Origin: Pieris napi
Lineage: Eukaryota; Arthropoda; Insecta; Lepidoptera; Pieridae
NCBI RefSeq assembly: GCF_905475465.1
Contig: NC_062239.1
Coordinates: 4,340,001 to 4,404,000 of the forward strand
Length of the DNA: 64,000 nt
Reading direction: 5' to 3'
Shown: piece after piece, positions 1 through 11,061 of the stretch
Numbering within the stretch: position 1 is the first letter of the stretch
How the letters are laid out: every line of letters starts with the position of its first letter
Made by a program: the position numbers and the translations under genes
Notes under the pieces: model-generated
Seen by the model: the letters and a program-made list of their open reading frames with translations, nothing else
What the model was told of the DNA's origin: nothing
The model's database searches: none

Positions 1-1215
1 GCGATGGCCCGCAAAACTTATTTTTTGGTAAGCTCGAAACGCTTAATGTTATTTATGAAACACACATAAGAACATCCGTTATATGCCCACAAATGCTTAT
101 GTGACATCAAACAAAGATTCAATTAAAAAAATATAAACAAATGCCATTAATTAGAAACAAAATTTCATTTCGTTTTGTGAATAAAAAATTATATATCCGT
201 CATTTTGTATTTATTTAAGCAGTTTTGAATCCCGACTATATTTTAACACAATGTCATTTATATCCGTTTTTATATCACAATATAGTTATTTTGTTAGAAA
301 GCTAAATTCTATTCAAATATAACGATAAAACAAATAGATTTTTCAAGCAAGTCAAGTGCTGGTTAAACACAGCCTGCGGAAACGAGGCGAGCGGAAACTT
401 GTCAGGAGGGATTTTCGTTCGTTACATTTTTGGAGTTTTCTTTGCTAAGTTTTTATAGCAAGGAGAATACACACATTAAGGTAAAAGCTATCGCTACTAT
501 TTTGTAGCACAAGTTTCATGGCAGCGATGACCGTCGTTAGTGTGTTGTCGGCTTTTAGATATGCTATATTGTCAGTCTCTTGTTAATCATAAGTAATAAC
601 TCAAATGTACGAGTTTTAAAAGACTTGACATAGTTTTATTAAGAAAGGGACAACCTATATTTAAATGTAACAAATACTTAAAAATTAGAAATATCTAATT
701 ATTAAACAAATATTTATTGCTATGAAAACGTCGTATATTATACTTTTAACCCAATTATTAATTAATTTTCTAGGTATATTTATGAAATTCATCAATTCAT
801 TCGAGTAGTATAATAACTAGTCTGAAGAAAACAAATTACATTCAATCAACGGCGGACTTCAATTTATCCAGGTAACCTACTTGCAATGTGTTTTATTATG
901 AAAAATATTTCTGAAAAGCGAAGGCCGATATAGAAAATAATTTTAAGGCATCCCAAAGGACGCCAAACCAATCATTCAAATTCTGAACGTTAAAATTATC
1001 ATTATTCAGTCCATTTGCAGGTTTATTCGTATAAAAGTGAAGCTTAAACAGGGTCAGTGAGAATCCTAGAGCCTTTCAATTTACTAAGTAATAAATAGGT
1101 ATAAAATAAAATTTAGAGGACATACGAAGTCTCACTCAATTAAAAAGTGTTATTATTCACAATCTTATTATTAATTTATCTATACTTGAATTCGTGTATG
1201 CGGTGATGTTAATTA
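1..1215. other. AT-rich stretch, no gene recognised
   Basis: No open frame or repeat that I can name. A somewhat GC-richer patch lies near 360-560. It has no codon structure that I can support. Confidence 0.5.
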
Positions 1216-1585
1216 CTTCGACTATGTGTTTGCGTGTTGTTCCCACGAGAATGTAAGTGCGTGCTCCTATTTCACCATGCCTCCTGCTGATAGAGGACAA
1301 GTCTTTGTTTTTAATTTATGTTATTATTATTAATTACTTAAGATGTCATGTGGAACATGGTATAATGGTTGCAGCTCCTTACAAACGTTGTGTAAAAAAA
1401 ATACATGGCGATTAAAAAGAATGGCGGTGAGTTTATTTCCAGTTCTTCTCTTCCGTTCTACACCCTTGATTTGAGAACTGGCACTAAATGTAAAATTAGA
1501 AGCATTAGTATGTAATTCTTTACTGACAAGTCATAAGTGTACAATGTGTTACCTATATGATTAAATTATTTTTGATTTTGATTTA
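1216..1585 (+). repeat. LINE 3'-end family, copy 1 (hairpin family)
   Basis: This block is homologous, in opposite orientation, to 49055-49408 and in part to 6535-6665 and 17688-17745. Shared blocks include GTGCGTGCTCCTATTTCA, ATGGTTGCAG, a CCAGTTCT...AGAACTGG inverted repeat near 1440-1480, and an A/T tail with TTTTGATTTTGA. The tail and the variable 5' ends suggest the 3' untranslated part of a non-LTR retrotransposon, or a SINE that borrows such a tail. No reverse transcriptase remains attached, so the parent element is not identified. Confidence 0.6.
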
Positions 1586-2851
1586 TTTATTATTAAGGAA
1601 ATCTTGATATTTTTGAATAAATACGTAAATTTCTGGTCAAGTCAAAAAGTTTAGGCATTCGTTCAACGCATCACCCATATTTACTATCCTTTAAAATTAA
1701 TTCGTTTCGGAGGTACTTTTCATTAATACATTCATAATTATATTTTTAAGTCTTTGTAATTCTCAAACAGATTGAGATTATTTACAGTCCTTTCATATGT
1801 TAAAATGTTTAATAAGTTTATTTAAAATACACCCTATGTTCCTAGAAATAAGATCCATTGCTAAAAGTTTATGAACTTATGATGTTTGTATGAAGATTAT
1901 GCTAATAGGTTACATTGTTTGTAATGTCGTGGTTACTTAATACATTAACAATTAGGGCGGTCTGCGGCTAACTTAACTAACCCTAATCCTTATGAAGGGA
2001 CCCTAATCATAATCGTATTAATCACACAATTATGTTATGAAAATTAATTTTGTAGATATAGTTCTATTTTTAAATTAGTGTAACCAAGTGAATTTTTGTC
2101 AAGTTTATATTAACATATCTCACGTATATATACTTGATTTGTTTACTCATTTGTCTCATGCCTGATTTATTACATAGAATTTTATTCAATTAAAATGGGA
2201 CTACCTCTAAAGTGTATAAAAGGAACTATACCTATGTATATATTCATATTTGTACTTTCTTACTGTTACGCAATAATTTATCATTTATATCTCTCGCTTT
2301 ATAGATCATCTATTTATAGTTTTTAATAATCCTATTTAGCAATAGGTATTAAGTATAAAGCATGCTGTGTTTGCCTCTTAAAAGCTCTACAATCAGTTAT
2401 TTTGCAAACCATACGTATATCATACGCACGAATACTTTGAAATTAAATTAAGTATTTTATTTTCGGTCAAACATGAGCGAATATTAAACTATTACGGTAT
2501 TCTGAATGTACACCTGGTCCCCATTTCGCGAAACCAGGATAAATTGCACGTATATTGTTGTTGACTGTTTGTTACCCCCTGTTTGTACACGTCAGCAAAA
2601 ATATACGCGAATAAAGCTGTCATTTATACACACTACGTCGCATAGATTTATCTTGGCAGTATCGTCAGCGTAAAAAGATATGTATTAATTTATACAAGAC
2701 CAGACAATATGCCTATAATTTATTTTCTTAGTTGCAAAGTTGTCTTTTTTTGAAGTCACGTGGTGTTATATAAAATATGTTGTGGCTGTGGGGTTCAAGT
2801 ACACAGGCGCTTATTATAGATTTAAGTTGACGCTTGGTAGATAGTACCAGT
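1586..2851. other. AT-rich stretch, no gene recognised
   Basis: Many short A/T runs and scattered TATATA motifs. No frame above background and no repeat family that I can place. Confidence 0.5.
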
Positions 2852-2941
2852 GACCCCAGAGCTGGTGCTTTCCTCGCTCAACGGATAAGTATCGCAACAC
2901 AACGAGGAAATCCTGCCAGCGTTAAAGGTACACTGCAAAGC
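2852..2941 (+). pseudogene. LINE polyprotein C-terminal remnant
   Basis: An open stretch of 30 codons reads GAFLAQRISIATQRGN followed by PASVKGTL. From memory this is the type of C-terminal end seen in some lepidopteran LINE polyproteins. It is followed by AT-rich sequence with the nearly repeated unit TTTTAATTAC. No reverse transcriptase motif precedes it, so it is a 5'-truncated relic at best. The family assignment rests on recall of similar peptides. Confidence 0.4.
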
Positions 2942-3100
2942 TGTTTAAAGTTGTTTAAATTTAACTTTTAATTACTTTTAATTACTTTTATTATTACTAT
3001 GTTATACCGTTTGTTTTTTTGTGAATGTTTTTGCAATTGCGTCATTTTTATCTTATCTGTGAAAATACTCTAGGATGCATCTATATTTATATATTGTTTC

Positions 3101-3209
3101 TTAAAAGGCCGGAAACGCACTGACGAGCCCTCTGGCATTGAGTGTCCATAGGCGGCGGTATCATTTAACATTAGGTGAGCGTCCTGCCCATTTGTTGTTC
3201 TATAAAAAC
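3101..3209 (+). mobile_element. LINE-B 3' tail fragment (sense)
   Basis: Matches the last ~105 bp of LINE-B (minus strand at 42507-42615). Shared pieces are AAAGGCCGG, GAGCCCTCTGGCATTGAG, GTCCATAGGCGGCGGTATCA and a final TTCTATAAAAA. It has a few substitutions and a small deletion, so it is older than the full copy. Only the 3' terminus is present, as expected from incomplete target-primed reverse transcription. I did not find a target-site duplication. Confidence 0.75.
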
Positions 3210-3404
3210 AAAATTATATTTCTTACTCTATTTTTCTAATGTGTGTGTTATGTATCCATATAATAATGTAAAGTATAAAGCCCTTGAAATGAAATCTAAA
3301 ATATTTAAATATTTATTACTATTAATGGAACTTATTAACTGATTTCGGTGTTGGATTCCTATCTAAACTTCTTAGTTGTATCGTTTTAAAGGGCATGGGT
3401 TTAC

Positions 3405-3437
3405 GAGAACGAGAGAGAGAGAGAGAGAGGAAGAGAG
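3405..3437. repeat. (GA)n microsatellite
   Basis: About 12 GA dinucleotides with one interruption each side. Surroundings from 3440 to 4277 hold nothing else that I recognise. Confidence 0.85.
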
Positions 3438-4277
3438 CTACAAATCAAACAAACAACTAGATTGTTTATATCTTACACTGCTAAATTATTATTTTTGTCC
3501 CAAAAACACCCTTTTACTCAAACACTCAAAAAAAGGTTTATTAGCTTTTTTAAGTAAAAGCGATTTTGTATACGTACATCTTAAAATCTATATAGTACTT
3601 TAATGTATCAATAACATGTCGAATCACCGAAAAGCGATTTCCCTTCCATTCAATTAGGACAATATGTTGTGTTGAGGCTGATTTGTTCCACTCTTTTCAT
3701 CATTATTCCAGTCTGCCAGCGCTGTACAAAGCACTTTATTCTTGACTGGGTCTAAGCATACTGTAAGGTTAATGTTGAGAAGCTATATTGTATGTAAGAA
3801 TGGAATCGGAAATAGAAAATCTAGCCTGCATCTGCGTATATTATATAATGCTTATTATTCTACATATTTTGATTTAATCCATAAGATTCATATGAATGAA
3901 CCTTATGTCTGGTCACGCTTGCTGCAAATATGGACAAAACCAATAATTGTTAAAAGGTGATAGTCAATAATTTTTTTTGTTTAATAAATCTTACTTATAA
4001 AACATTATCTTATGTCAATGTTTTAAAGCAACTCTTTACAAGGTAATATATAAATTTTTAATATTTAATGATACGATTGTTAACAGATACTAGTCATAAT
4101 TTCCTGACATTTCTGTATATTTACACTACGGTTTTTATATTTTTTTAAATCTACTACTATACTAGAAATGAGTATAATTTTTATTAATAATATTACGTGA
4201 TTCTTAACAACTAAGATCATCAAGATATTGCAATCCAGATTTATTTTCATTCCTTTTACAGAGTTGAAAGGCATGAT

Positions 4278-4345
4278 CAGTATTGGCCTAGTGGCTTAAG
4301 CGTGTGATCCTCATCCATGTGGTCGTACGTTCAAATCTCCAACGG
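4278..4345 (+). repeat. tRNA-derived SINE head, 5' part only
   Basis: The stretch TTGGCCTAGTGGCTTAAGCG matches an RNA polymerase III box A and is followed by GGTCGTACGTTCAAATCTCC, a mutated box B. The same head occurs in the SINEs at 8686 (+), 22380 (-) and 34522 (-). The copy stops after about 70 bp and runs into a (TA)n tract. Confidence 0.55.
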
Positions 4346-4361
4346 TATTTTCTTAGTGCGC

Positions 4362-4379
4362 TATATATATATATATAGT
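4362..4379. repeat. (TA)n microsatellite
   Basis: About eight TA units directly after the SINE head fragment. Confidence 0.7.
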
Positions 4380-4408
4380 AGTACTAATTACGTGTAATTT
4401 AGTATAGT

Positions 4409-4454
4409 AAACTGTTAATAATATACTATATACATATATAGTATATTAACAGTT
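4409..4454. repeat. AT-rich inverted repeat (hairpin)
   Basis: AACTGTTAAT...ACTATATA pairs with TATATAGTATATTAACAGTT around a very short loop, with a two-base bulge in the left arm. It may be a cruciform-prone site or the core of a tiny MITE. No function is implied. Confidence 0.6.
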
Positions 4455-4459
4455 ACTAA

Positions 4460-5172
4460 TTTGTAAACATCGAAATGTGCAAGACACAAGAAGGCTGACC
4501 TACTTGTCTATAAAAAAAAACACACCGAGAAACGGATGCAATCTGAGGCCAAGACTCACTTAGGGATGTAAGGCCACGGGATTATTATTTAACATTACAG
4601 AGAAGCAACTAAATATTGTAGCTCAGTGTAATAACTCATCACAGTGTTATTACCTATCCTGTGGCAACCATATTCTTGATAATGTTAGAACTCTTTTTCG
4701 ATTAAACTATTATTGATGTTCCTCCGCAATCCTAACCGAAAAATACCTCAATAAACAAATTACTCTTATTTAATAAAACTTGTTGATCGAGCACATAGTC
4801 AATAGATATTGGCTCTATAACGCTGGGTGATGTAAATTCCAGTCTAGTTTGCTGAATCAACATGAAATATAATTTTCTAAGCCTCCCAGACTGACCTGAA
4901 ACAATTATTCTCGTCGTTTGATTATATGTGCTGATGAAACAGAACATATAAGTAAAAATAAGTATTCAGTGTTGGGCGATGTACTAACAAACATTTTGTT
5001 ATTGACAAATTCATTGCGATAAATAGAAAAAAAAAATTAAGTGTTGTTTCGTCATTTAAAAGTTACAACAATTGTTGCCCGAAATTTCACATATAGTTCA
5101 TATTAAAAGATAAAAACGAAATCAGGAAAGAGATGTCTGCGACGACAGAGAGACCTGTGAAATGTCTGCCAT
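4460..5172. other. No gene recognised
   Basis: AT-rich. Short open frames here have no recognisable motif. The foldback element begins at 5185 after its duplicated target site. Confidence 0.5.
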
Positions 5173-5184
5173 AAATCATATCTA

Positions 5185-5597
5185 TAGTATTGTCTTTGAT
5201 TAACATAACTCTTATTACACATTTAAAGAAAAACGCTTTTTACCGGATTAAAGATATGTATTATTATAAATTTACAACTATTTGACATAATTTTAAATTT
5301 ATCCGACGTTTCGCGTGCTTTACAGCGTGCGTGGTCACGGTGCCTGAAGACAAAAGATGTTGAATGTCAAAAAGTATCACAGCTGCAGAGAAAGTTGCAT
5401 TATCTGTATTTATTTCCCCGGAGTTGGTATCGACTAAAAGATGGAGGGTTTTGGCAAAAATATTTTTGTCTTCAGTCACCGTGACCACGCACGCTGTAAA
5501 GCACGCGAAACGTCGGATAAATTTAAAATTATGTCAAATAGTTGTAAATTTATAATAATACATAACTTTAATCCGGTAAAAAGCGTTTTTCTTTAAA
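5185..5597 (+). mobile_element. Foldback (inverted-arm) element, copy 1
   Basis: Two arms of roughly 130-150 bp are inverted around a ~100 bp core. Each arm runs through TTACCGGATT, TAATTTTAAATTTATCCGACG, TTTCGCGTGC and GGTCACGG. The core holds CCCCGGAGTTGGTATCGAC and AAAAGATGGAGGG. The left end is longer, by ~36 bp starting AGTATTGTCTTT, a feature shared by all copies. The element is flanked by a perfect 12-bp direct repeat, AAATCATATCTA, at 5173-5184 and 5598-5609. No protein is encoded; small frames through the arms are palindrome artefacts. A duplication this long is unusual for DNA transposons. Confidence 0.85.
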
Positions 5598-5609
5598 AAA
5601 TCATATCTA

Positions 5610-6534
5610 ATAAATTAATGACAATTATTATTGTTGATGAAATTTGTTTTCCAATAACGCTTAGCTTTTATTTTGCTCCACGTGTTACATAAACAGGTAC
5701 ATACAATTCATCATTGTTACAGTAGATATAAGCGTGTAAGCTCGTTTCAATACGTATTCATGACGCGGTGCCTGCACGTGGAGGCTTAGGTGAAGCTAAT
5801 GTTTACCTGAAGATGAAAGGAATTTTGTTTAGGTAAAAATTGTAAGGTCGAATTCCATTTACAAATTCAAATGAATCTTTTGCCTTCAATATGTGATTTA
5901 TTCAAATTAAAAGTTACGAGCGCTCATTTATATGCATTATTTCCATGGAATATATTTGATTTTTACGATTATTTTAAAATTAGAGTCAAATAGGTACGCC
6001 ACAAATGTCAAATAAATGTATTCGAAATCCTATTAGAGTTTAGACTAATAACTGAATATTGCAAATGACATATCCAGTGCCTGATGCTTAGTTTACGGTT
6101 TCCCTTTGAGCTTGTGAACGCACAAAGACTGAATGTTTGTTCTCGTTGCATCTATATGCTTTGTTCGATCGCTTTGCTTCCATATACGATTATTGATTAT
6201 TTTCAAGCAAATTATAGTGTCTCCATTTCATCATTTACGAGAATATTGGCATGAAAAGACTAAATGGCATAGTTTTAATACTAGTTAAATGAAGACAGGA
6301 ATAAAATGTCATCTTCTATGTCCGATAAAATGTGTGAGGCATTCTTTTGTAGTATGTAGTATTGTATAGTTTCAGTATTTGTAAATAATTGATTTTATAA
6401 AATTAAAGACGTAAGAAAAATATAATTAACGTTATCAAAAACTTTACCCAAAACAAAACAATAAGAGACTACATCACTGCCACAGGGACAAATGAAAAAA
6501 AAAGGTATAGAAAAATATTAATAAAAAAATAATA
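5610..6534. other. No gene recognised
   Basis: AT-rich; no motif-bearing frame and no repeat that I can name. Confidence 0.5.
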
Positions 6535-6665
6535 ATAACCAGTTCGTAAGCGCGGCAGCGGGCAAGAAACTCTCCGCCACTCTTTTTATTTGCTAAGTTT
6601 TGAGTCATACAAATTGTTTGTAAGGCAGAGCAGCTATTAATATTTGAACTGGAGCAAATCAATCC
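6535..6665 (-). repeat. LINE 3'-end family, degraded fragment
   Basis: In reverse complement it carries CTTACAAACAATTTG, an A-rich spacer, AAAAAGAGTGGCGGAGAG and GAACTGGT. These are the same blocks, in the same order, as in the copies at 1216 and 49055. The first arm of the family hairpin is missing, so the copy is internally deleted. Confidence 0.5.
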
Positions 6666-6811
6666 CAAGTATTAGGTTCATTTAAATAATCGTCAAATGT
6701 ATAAAAAGCTATTTAGTGATAATTCTCTGATTTCGCTTGGGAACCACATAATACTTGTTACGGGAACATATATTGTACTAGAGTTTCACAAGAACTTAGA
6801 ACAACACTTCG

Positions 6812-6952
6812 TCTGTCAAAGACCAGAAAAGATCGGGGCGGCCGCGTGCTGTTAGAACTACAAAGGCTAATGCTGTTATAGCCAGAATTCGTAGAAACCC
6901 CATTAGGAAGCAAAAAATCTAATCGCGAGAAATGAAGATTTCCGCTAGGACT
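6812..6952 (+). pseudogene. mariner/Tc1-type transposase, DNA-binding domain remnant
   Basis: One frame reads KRSGRPRAVRTTKANAVIA, then RIRRNPIRKQKI, a stop at 6920-6922, and SREMKISART. The order SGRPR, a VRxTK-like linker, an IRRNP-type helix, QK and REMxIS matches the second helix-turn-helix of mariner-like transposases, with the GRPR AT-hook-like linker. The catalytic DDE part is not recognisable downstream. With an in-frame stop and only ~47 codons, this is a dead fragment. No terminal inverted repeats were found. Confidence 0.7.
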
Positions 6953-7628
6953 AGGCTATTTATATTTAAGCCTCCTCTGTTCGGCTACAAATAATGGATT
7001 TTGATAGACACGCTAGATGTCTTTACGAGTAAGTACGATGAGCTTGGTGCTGGCTGACTTTCTAGTGTCATCTGGACCCATACTCTGTAACTACCAATAT
7101 GAGCGAGCTGCGCATGAGTTTAGGTGTACGATCCCAAGGTCGACATCAGCGCTACAAATATTGAGAGAGCGACATCCAACTTGCAAAAAAACATCGGGAT
7201 TTAGGATGCTCTGAAAAATATAGATGAAGACGTCAAGTGTTTGAATATTACAGTAAATTCCTAAACATATAAATACATGTTGCAAGTTTTAGAAAGATAA
7301 GCCATATGCCAACTTAAATATGTATTTTTATTTTGATAAATAAAAATAAATGAAGAAACTAATTTAAAAATCACAGTTCGTCCATTAAAATATGCCTGAG
7401 CAGCTATCGCAAACTTTGTAAATAAAATCGGGCTTTGTGGAGGACAAAAAACTTTTGTCTTTTTATGAATTTAGTTATTAAAAAAGTTGCAATCACAAGC
7501 GAATAGTTGGCCTTTTGTAATTAGTTGAAGCCGTACATTTTGTAGCTTCTGCTTTAACTTTAGTTGTTAACTGAAATCTCGTGATATTTTTATTTACATA
7601 TTTATGAGCTGTTTCATGTTTGTATGAC
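6953..7628. other. No further gene recognised
   Basis: May contain the decayed remainder of the mariner-like element (a short open frame at 7017-7214 has no catalytic motif). The rest is AT-rich. Confidence 0.4.
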
Positions 7629-7879
7629 GACTCATTGGTCTAGTGGTTAGTACCCCTGACTGCGAATCCATGGGTCCCGGGTTCGATCCCCGGCTGAGAC
7701 GAAAATCGATGTGATGAGCATTTGGTGTTATGCTTAGGTCTTGGGTGTTTAAATATGTATTTATATGTCTACCTATTTATAATATGTATGTATATCCGTT
7801 GCCTAGTACCCATAACACAAGTTTCACCAGCTTAGCATGGGACTAGGTCAATTGGTGTGAATTGTCTTTAAAAAAAAAA
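7629..7879 (+). repeat. tRNA-derived SINE with A-tail
   Basis: The tRNA-like head has box A TGGTCTAGTGG (7636-7646) and box B GGTTCGATCCC (7680-7690). This is followed by ~170 bp of non-tRNA body ending CATGGGACTAGGTCAATTGG and a ten-base A-tail. RNA polymerase III transcription from internal promoters is expected for this class. TGTATGACGACT before the head and TGTAACGACT after the tail could be an imperfect target duplication. The body is unlike the other SINE family in this window. It is not a functional tRNA gene, because the acceptor stem does not close. Confidence 0.75.
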
Positions 7880-7894
7880 TACTACTGTAACGAC

Positions 7895-8685
7895 TGTTGA
7901 AAGACTGCTCCAAGTGATAAAATCAAATCAAAGCGTATGTTTGTTAAACAGCCGTACTAATGTCATCTATGAAATTATTATTAGTACATGAAAATAATAT
8001 TAGAAATCTGATTTATTCAAAAGTTTAAATAAATACTTTTTGTATCGGTCGATTTATAAGACGTGGCCATACATACACTCATTGAGTAATACAAAAACAT
8101 AACTTTGATAACAGATCTATTATAATAGCCTGCAAATTGTCAGGTTTATTTAACAACTTTGTCGTTGGATATTTTATTTGCAAATGTTAAAGATAGCTGT
8201 GGTAGTCACGTATTTACATTTAAATCTTTGATCCTATAATGTACTGAATACAAAATGAGTACATTTAGAAAGAATTTTATTCATGCCTGATTTGGGTGTA
8301 ATTATTATTACAAGATATACACTATACTAAAAAATCCCTTTGCGTTACTTGAACTTAATCGCATATATATAGTATATAGCATATTGTATAGTACATTCCT
8401 CCATAGAACACAGAATACTGTTTAAAATTCCAAGTTTAAAAATTTCGTATATCAAAGGTACAAAGTGAATTTTTTGTAACAAAACATCGACATATTCAAC
8501 TTTGTAGTTATTACAGCGTGGCCACGATAGAAATGGGTTTGTGGCGGATATCCTGGCATTCGTGACGTCACATGTGGAAACCCAGAAAACTCACACGTAA
8601 ATTGTTCATTTTACGTTACATAGTTGTTTGTATTATGTGTAAGGTTTTTAATGTACCTTATAAATATGATATAAAAAATAAAAGC
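7895..8685. other. No gene recognised
   Basis: AT-rich apart from a GC-richer patch near 8515-8600. Nothing nameable. Confidence 0.45.
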
Positions 8686-8880
8686 AATGTTGGCCTAAAG
8701 GATTCAGCGTGCAACTCTCATTCCTGAAGTCGATCCCCGGCTGTGCACGGACTTTCTGTCTATGTGCGCATCTAATACTCACTCGAAGGAAAACATCGTG
8801 AGGATACCGATGTTCCAAATCGACAGCTACATGTGTGACAGAAATCTGACCATAGGTATAGCGTTGTTGCGCCACTGGAG
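8686..8880 (+). repeat. tRNA-derived SINE (family of 22380 and 34522)
   Basis: Sense-strand copy: head TTGGCCTAAAGGATTCAGCG, box-B-like CGATCCCCGG, then AAAACATCGTGAGGA and a 3' end GTTGCGCCACTG. These blocks are the reverse complement of those at 22380-22692. A few bases of box B are lost and the body is shortened. Confidence 0.7.
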
Positions 8881-8894
8881 TATTATCTTTATAT

Positions 8895-9075
8895 ATATAA
8901 TTCTTCTGTGAGTGTGTATGTCACTGAACTTCTCTCAAACGACTGAACCGATTTTGATGAAATTTTTTGTGTGTGTTCAAGGGGATCTGGGAATGGTTTA
9001 GATTCACAAATCAGCCCGGCAGGTGGCGCTGCAGTCGGTACTTTCATACTTTAATATCCGGAAGTGTGACGGATA
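8895..9075 (+). repeat. Dispersed repeat with ACCGATTTTGATGAAATTTT motif
   Basis: The phrase AACCGATTTTGATGAAATTT followed by a GGCGCTGCAGTCGG block is one I recall as highly repeated in lepidopteran genomes, at LINE or Helitron ends. There is no second copy in this window to define the borders, so class and ends are uncertain. Confidence 0.35.
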
Positions 9076-9723
9076 ATTTTTCTCAACATAAGAAGGTCTC
9101 AATATCATTTAAGCTACGCTTAGATTTCTCTTGAAAGCCTCCTAAATCCCTGTGTTATGAAAGCTTGCGGAAAAATCCACATATAGAATTAATAAAATAA
9201 TGTTGATTAAATAAATACTATTACATTTTTTTCTTGGTTTCTATCGAAATAGTGTTAAGTTGCTGAGTTGGTAGAAAATAAAGTTAAAATGAATAAATAT
9301 CCAAATAATCATGCACTCCATTCCCATAGTTTCTTCTTGTACTCAACAAAATTGCTTAATAATTTATAATAAACCCAAATAACAATACACACATAAATAC
9401 AACTATTGATATATTGACTTTAACTATATGTGAAATCACAAACGTAAATAACTATTTTCGCTGAAAATGCAAAACTCCAGTTGAAAATATCTTATACAAC
9501 ACATTATTTTGATTGAAATCGTAAAATATTACGAGCTGCGCAGTGCTGTAATGGGTTATAATTAATGTGGAATTATTTCACTTAATAACTGCGCAGCCGA
9601 GAAAATTGCACAACGCTGTTACCTTGCATTTAACGTAAACGTGTCGCCCACTTTATAATGTGAATTATGGACACTATATCAACAACTTTACTAGATATTT
9701 TAATAAAAGTATGTATACGTATG

Positions 9724-10086
9724 GTATTGTCTTTTATTAACATAACTTTTACACATTTACAGGAAACAATTTTTTTACCGGATTGAAGTTTAATTATAAA
9801 TTTACAATTATTTTACATAATTTTATATTTAACCGACGTTTGTGCGGCTTTACAGGGTGCGTGGTCACGGTGACTGAAGACAAAAGTTGTTGAATGTCAA
9901 AAAGTATCACAGCTGTAGAAAAACTTGTATTAATAACGTATATTTCCCCGGAGTTGGTATCGACTAAAAGATGGAGGGTTTTGGCAGAAATGGCTCATGC
10001 TGTCCTGTATTAAATTAATAATAATACAAATTAAATTATATAATAATACATAACTTCAATCCGGTAAAAGAAATTGTTTACTTTAA
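9724..10086 (+). mobile_element. Foldback element, copy 2
   Basis: Same orientation and core as copy 1. The long end is on the left (GTATTGTCTTTTATTAAC) and the left arm ends GGTCACGGTGACTGAAGAC. Only the outer part of the right arm survives (TAATACATAACTTCAATCCG). The inner right part instead reads CAGAAATGGCTCATG, as in copy 4, defining a subfamily. Flanking repeats ATGTATACGTATG (9711-9723) and ATGTATACTTATG (10087-10099) match at 12 of 13 bases. Confidence 0.85.
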
Positions 10087-10099
10087 ATGTATACTTATG

Positions 10100-11061
10100 T
10101 CCTGGCCTGTTTGACCTAGTTTATGTATGGTCTGGCCTAGTGCTAAGTATGATCCTTATGTCGTGCATTTGAACTTACTATACATAGAATTCATTGAAGG
10201 AACCGGTCTTAGGCAAAAAAGATGGACAAATATAATAAATAAAATGAAGAAATCTCGCTGTAGTGTTCCCCATTTGGGGCTAACAGGAATAGAGGATAGA
10301 AGATATCTTCAGGTGCACATGAATTGCATTAATCCGTTAATTCTATGTATATGTAGATGCCCTTATAAAAATCTTTACCACCATGCATACCATGTTCACG
10401 TTAAAGTTACGTGTAGTGCACGATATAATTATATTTTGACAAACGATGATGAATTACTCCTATGGTTAATTGTACTAGGGAAAATGATGATATATACGCA
10501 GCTAAATGCTAAACATTTTGTGTTGCTACAGCCATATATATTTTATTTGTTTAAATGTCCGAATTTAAAGCTGACCAAATACTCAATACTCTAAAATTTA
10601 TAAGTCTTAATCAACTGGTGTTGATTTCCGTTGGTTTATTCCCTTTTATGTCATTAAAAATATAACAAACGAATCCCTCAAGCTAAAGTTTTATATACGG
10701 TATAATAACAAACCATATAATTCTGTAAGCACTGAAAAGGTTCGCCAAACGTTACTAACTTCGCTAAGTAATCAAGTAAACAAGGAGCGTCTGAAATATA
10801 AAAGTAAAAATACATTGTTTCACTTCGAAAAAGCATCAAAATAGTAACACGTTTGGAAATCCGCAAAGTTTATGACTTCTTCTGTCATAAACCAAAGATC
10901 TGGTTTCAATTCTATTTTCCATTTATATGTAATAAATAAGGACTGAGCAAAATGTAACTCACATTTTGTAGAACCAATCGATAGTAATATTCTTGCTGTG
11001 AAATTATTCTAGTTATATTTTCACGATATTTTTATTAGCCATTTCAAGCTTTCAACACTAA
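10100..11061. other. No gene recognised
   Basis: Contains an unusually long open frame (10127-10594, +, 155 codons), but its composition is that of the flanks and I see no domain, so I do not call a gene. The rest is AT-rich. Confidence 0.45.

Noticed and set aside
5290..5345. Active hammerhead ribozyme in the foldback arms
   Set aside because: The GAAAC side is present but I cannot find a CTGATGA-type core or a pairing stem II; GCACGC occurs as a direct, not inverted, repeat. At most a degenerate relative.
5264..5555. Two small proteins sharing the same C-terminus on opposite strands
   Set aside because: An artefact of translating both arms of an inverted repeat.
7629..7700. Functional tRNA gene
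   Set aside because: Box A and box B are good, but no closed acceptor stem is present and a SINE body with A-tail follows directly.
10127..10594. 155-codon plus-strand open frame
   Set aside because: No domain, signal or composition shift relative to flanks. It begins next to a foldback element, and long chance frames are expected in 64 kb.
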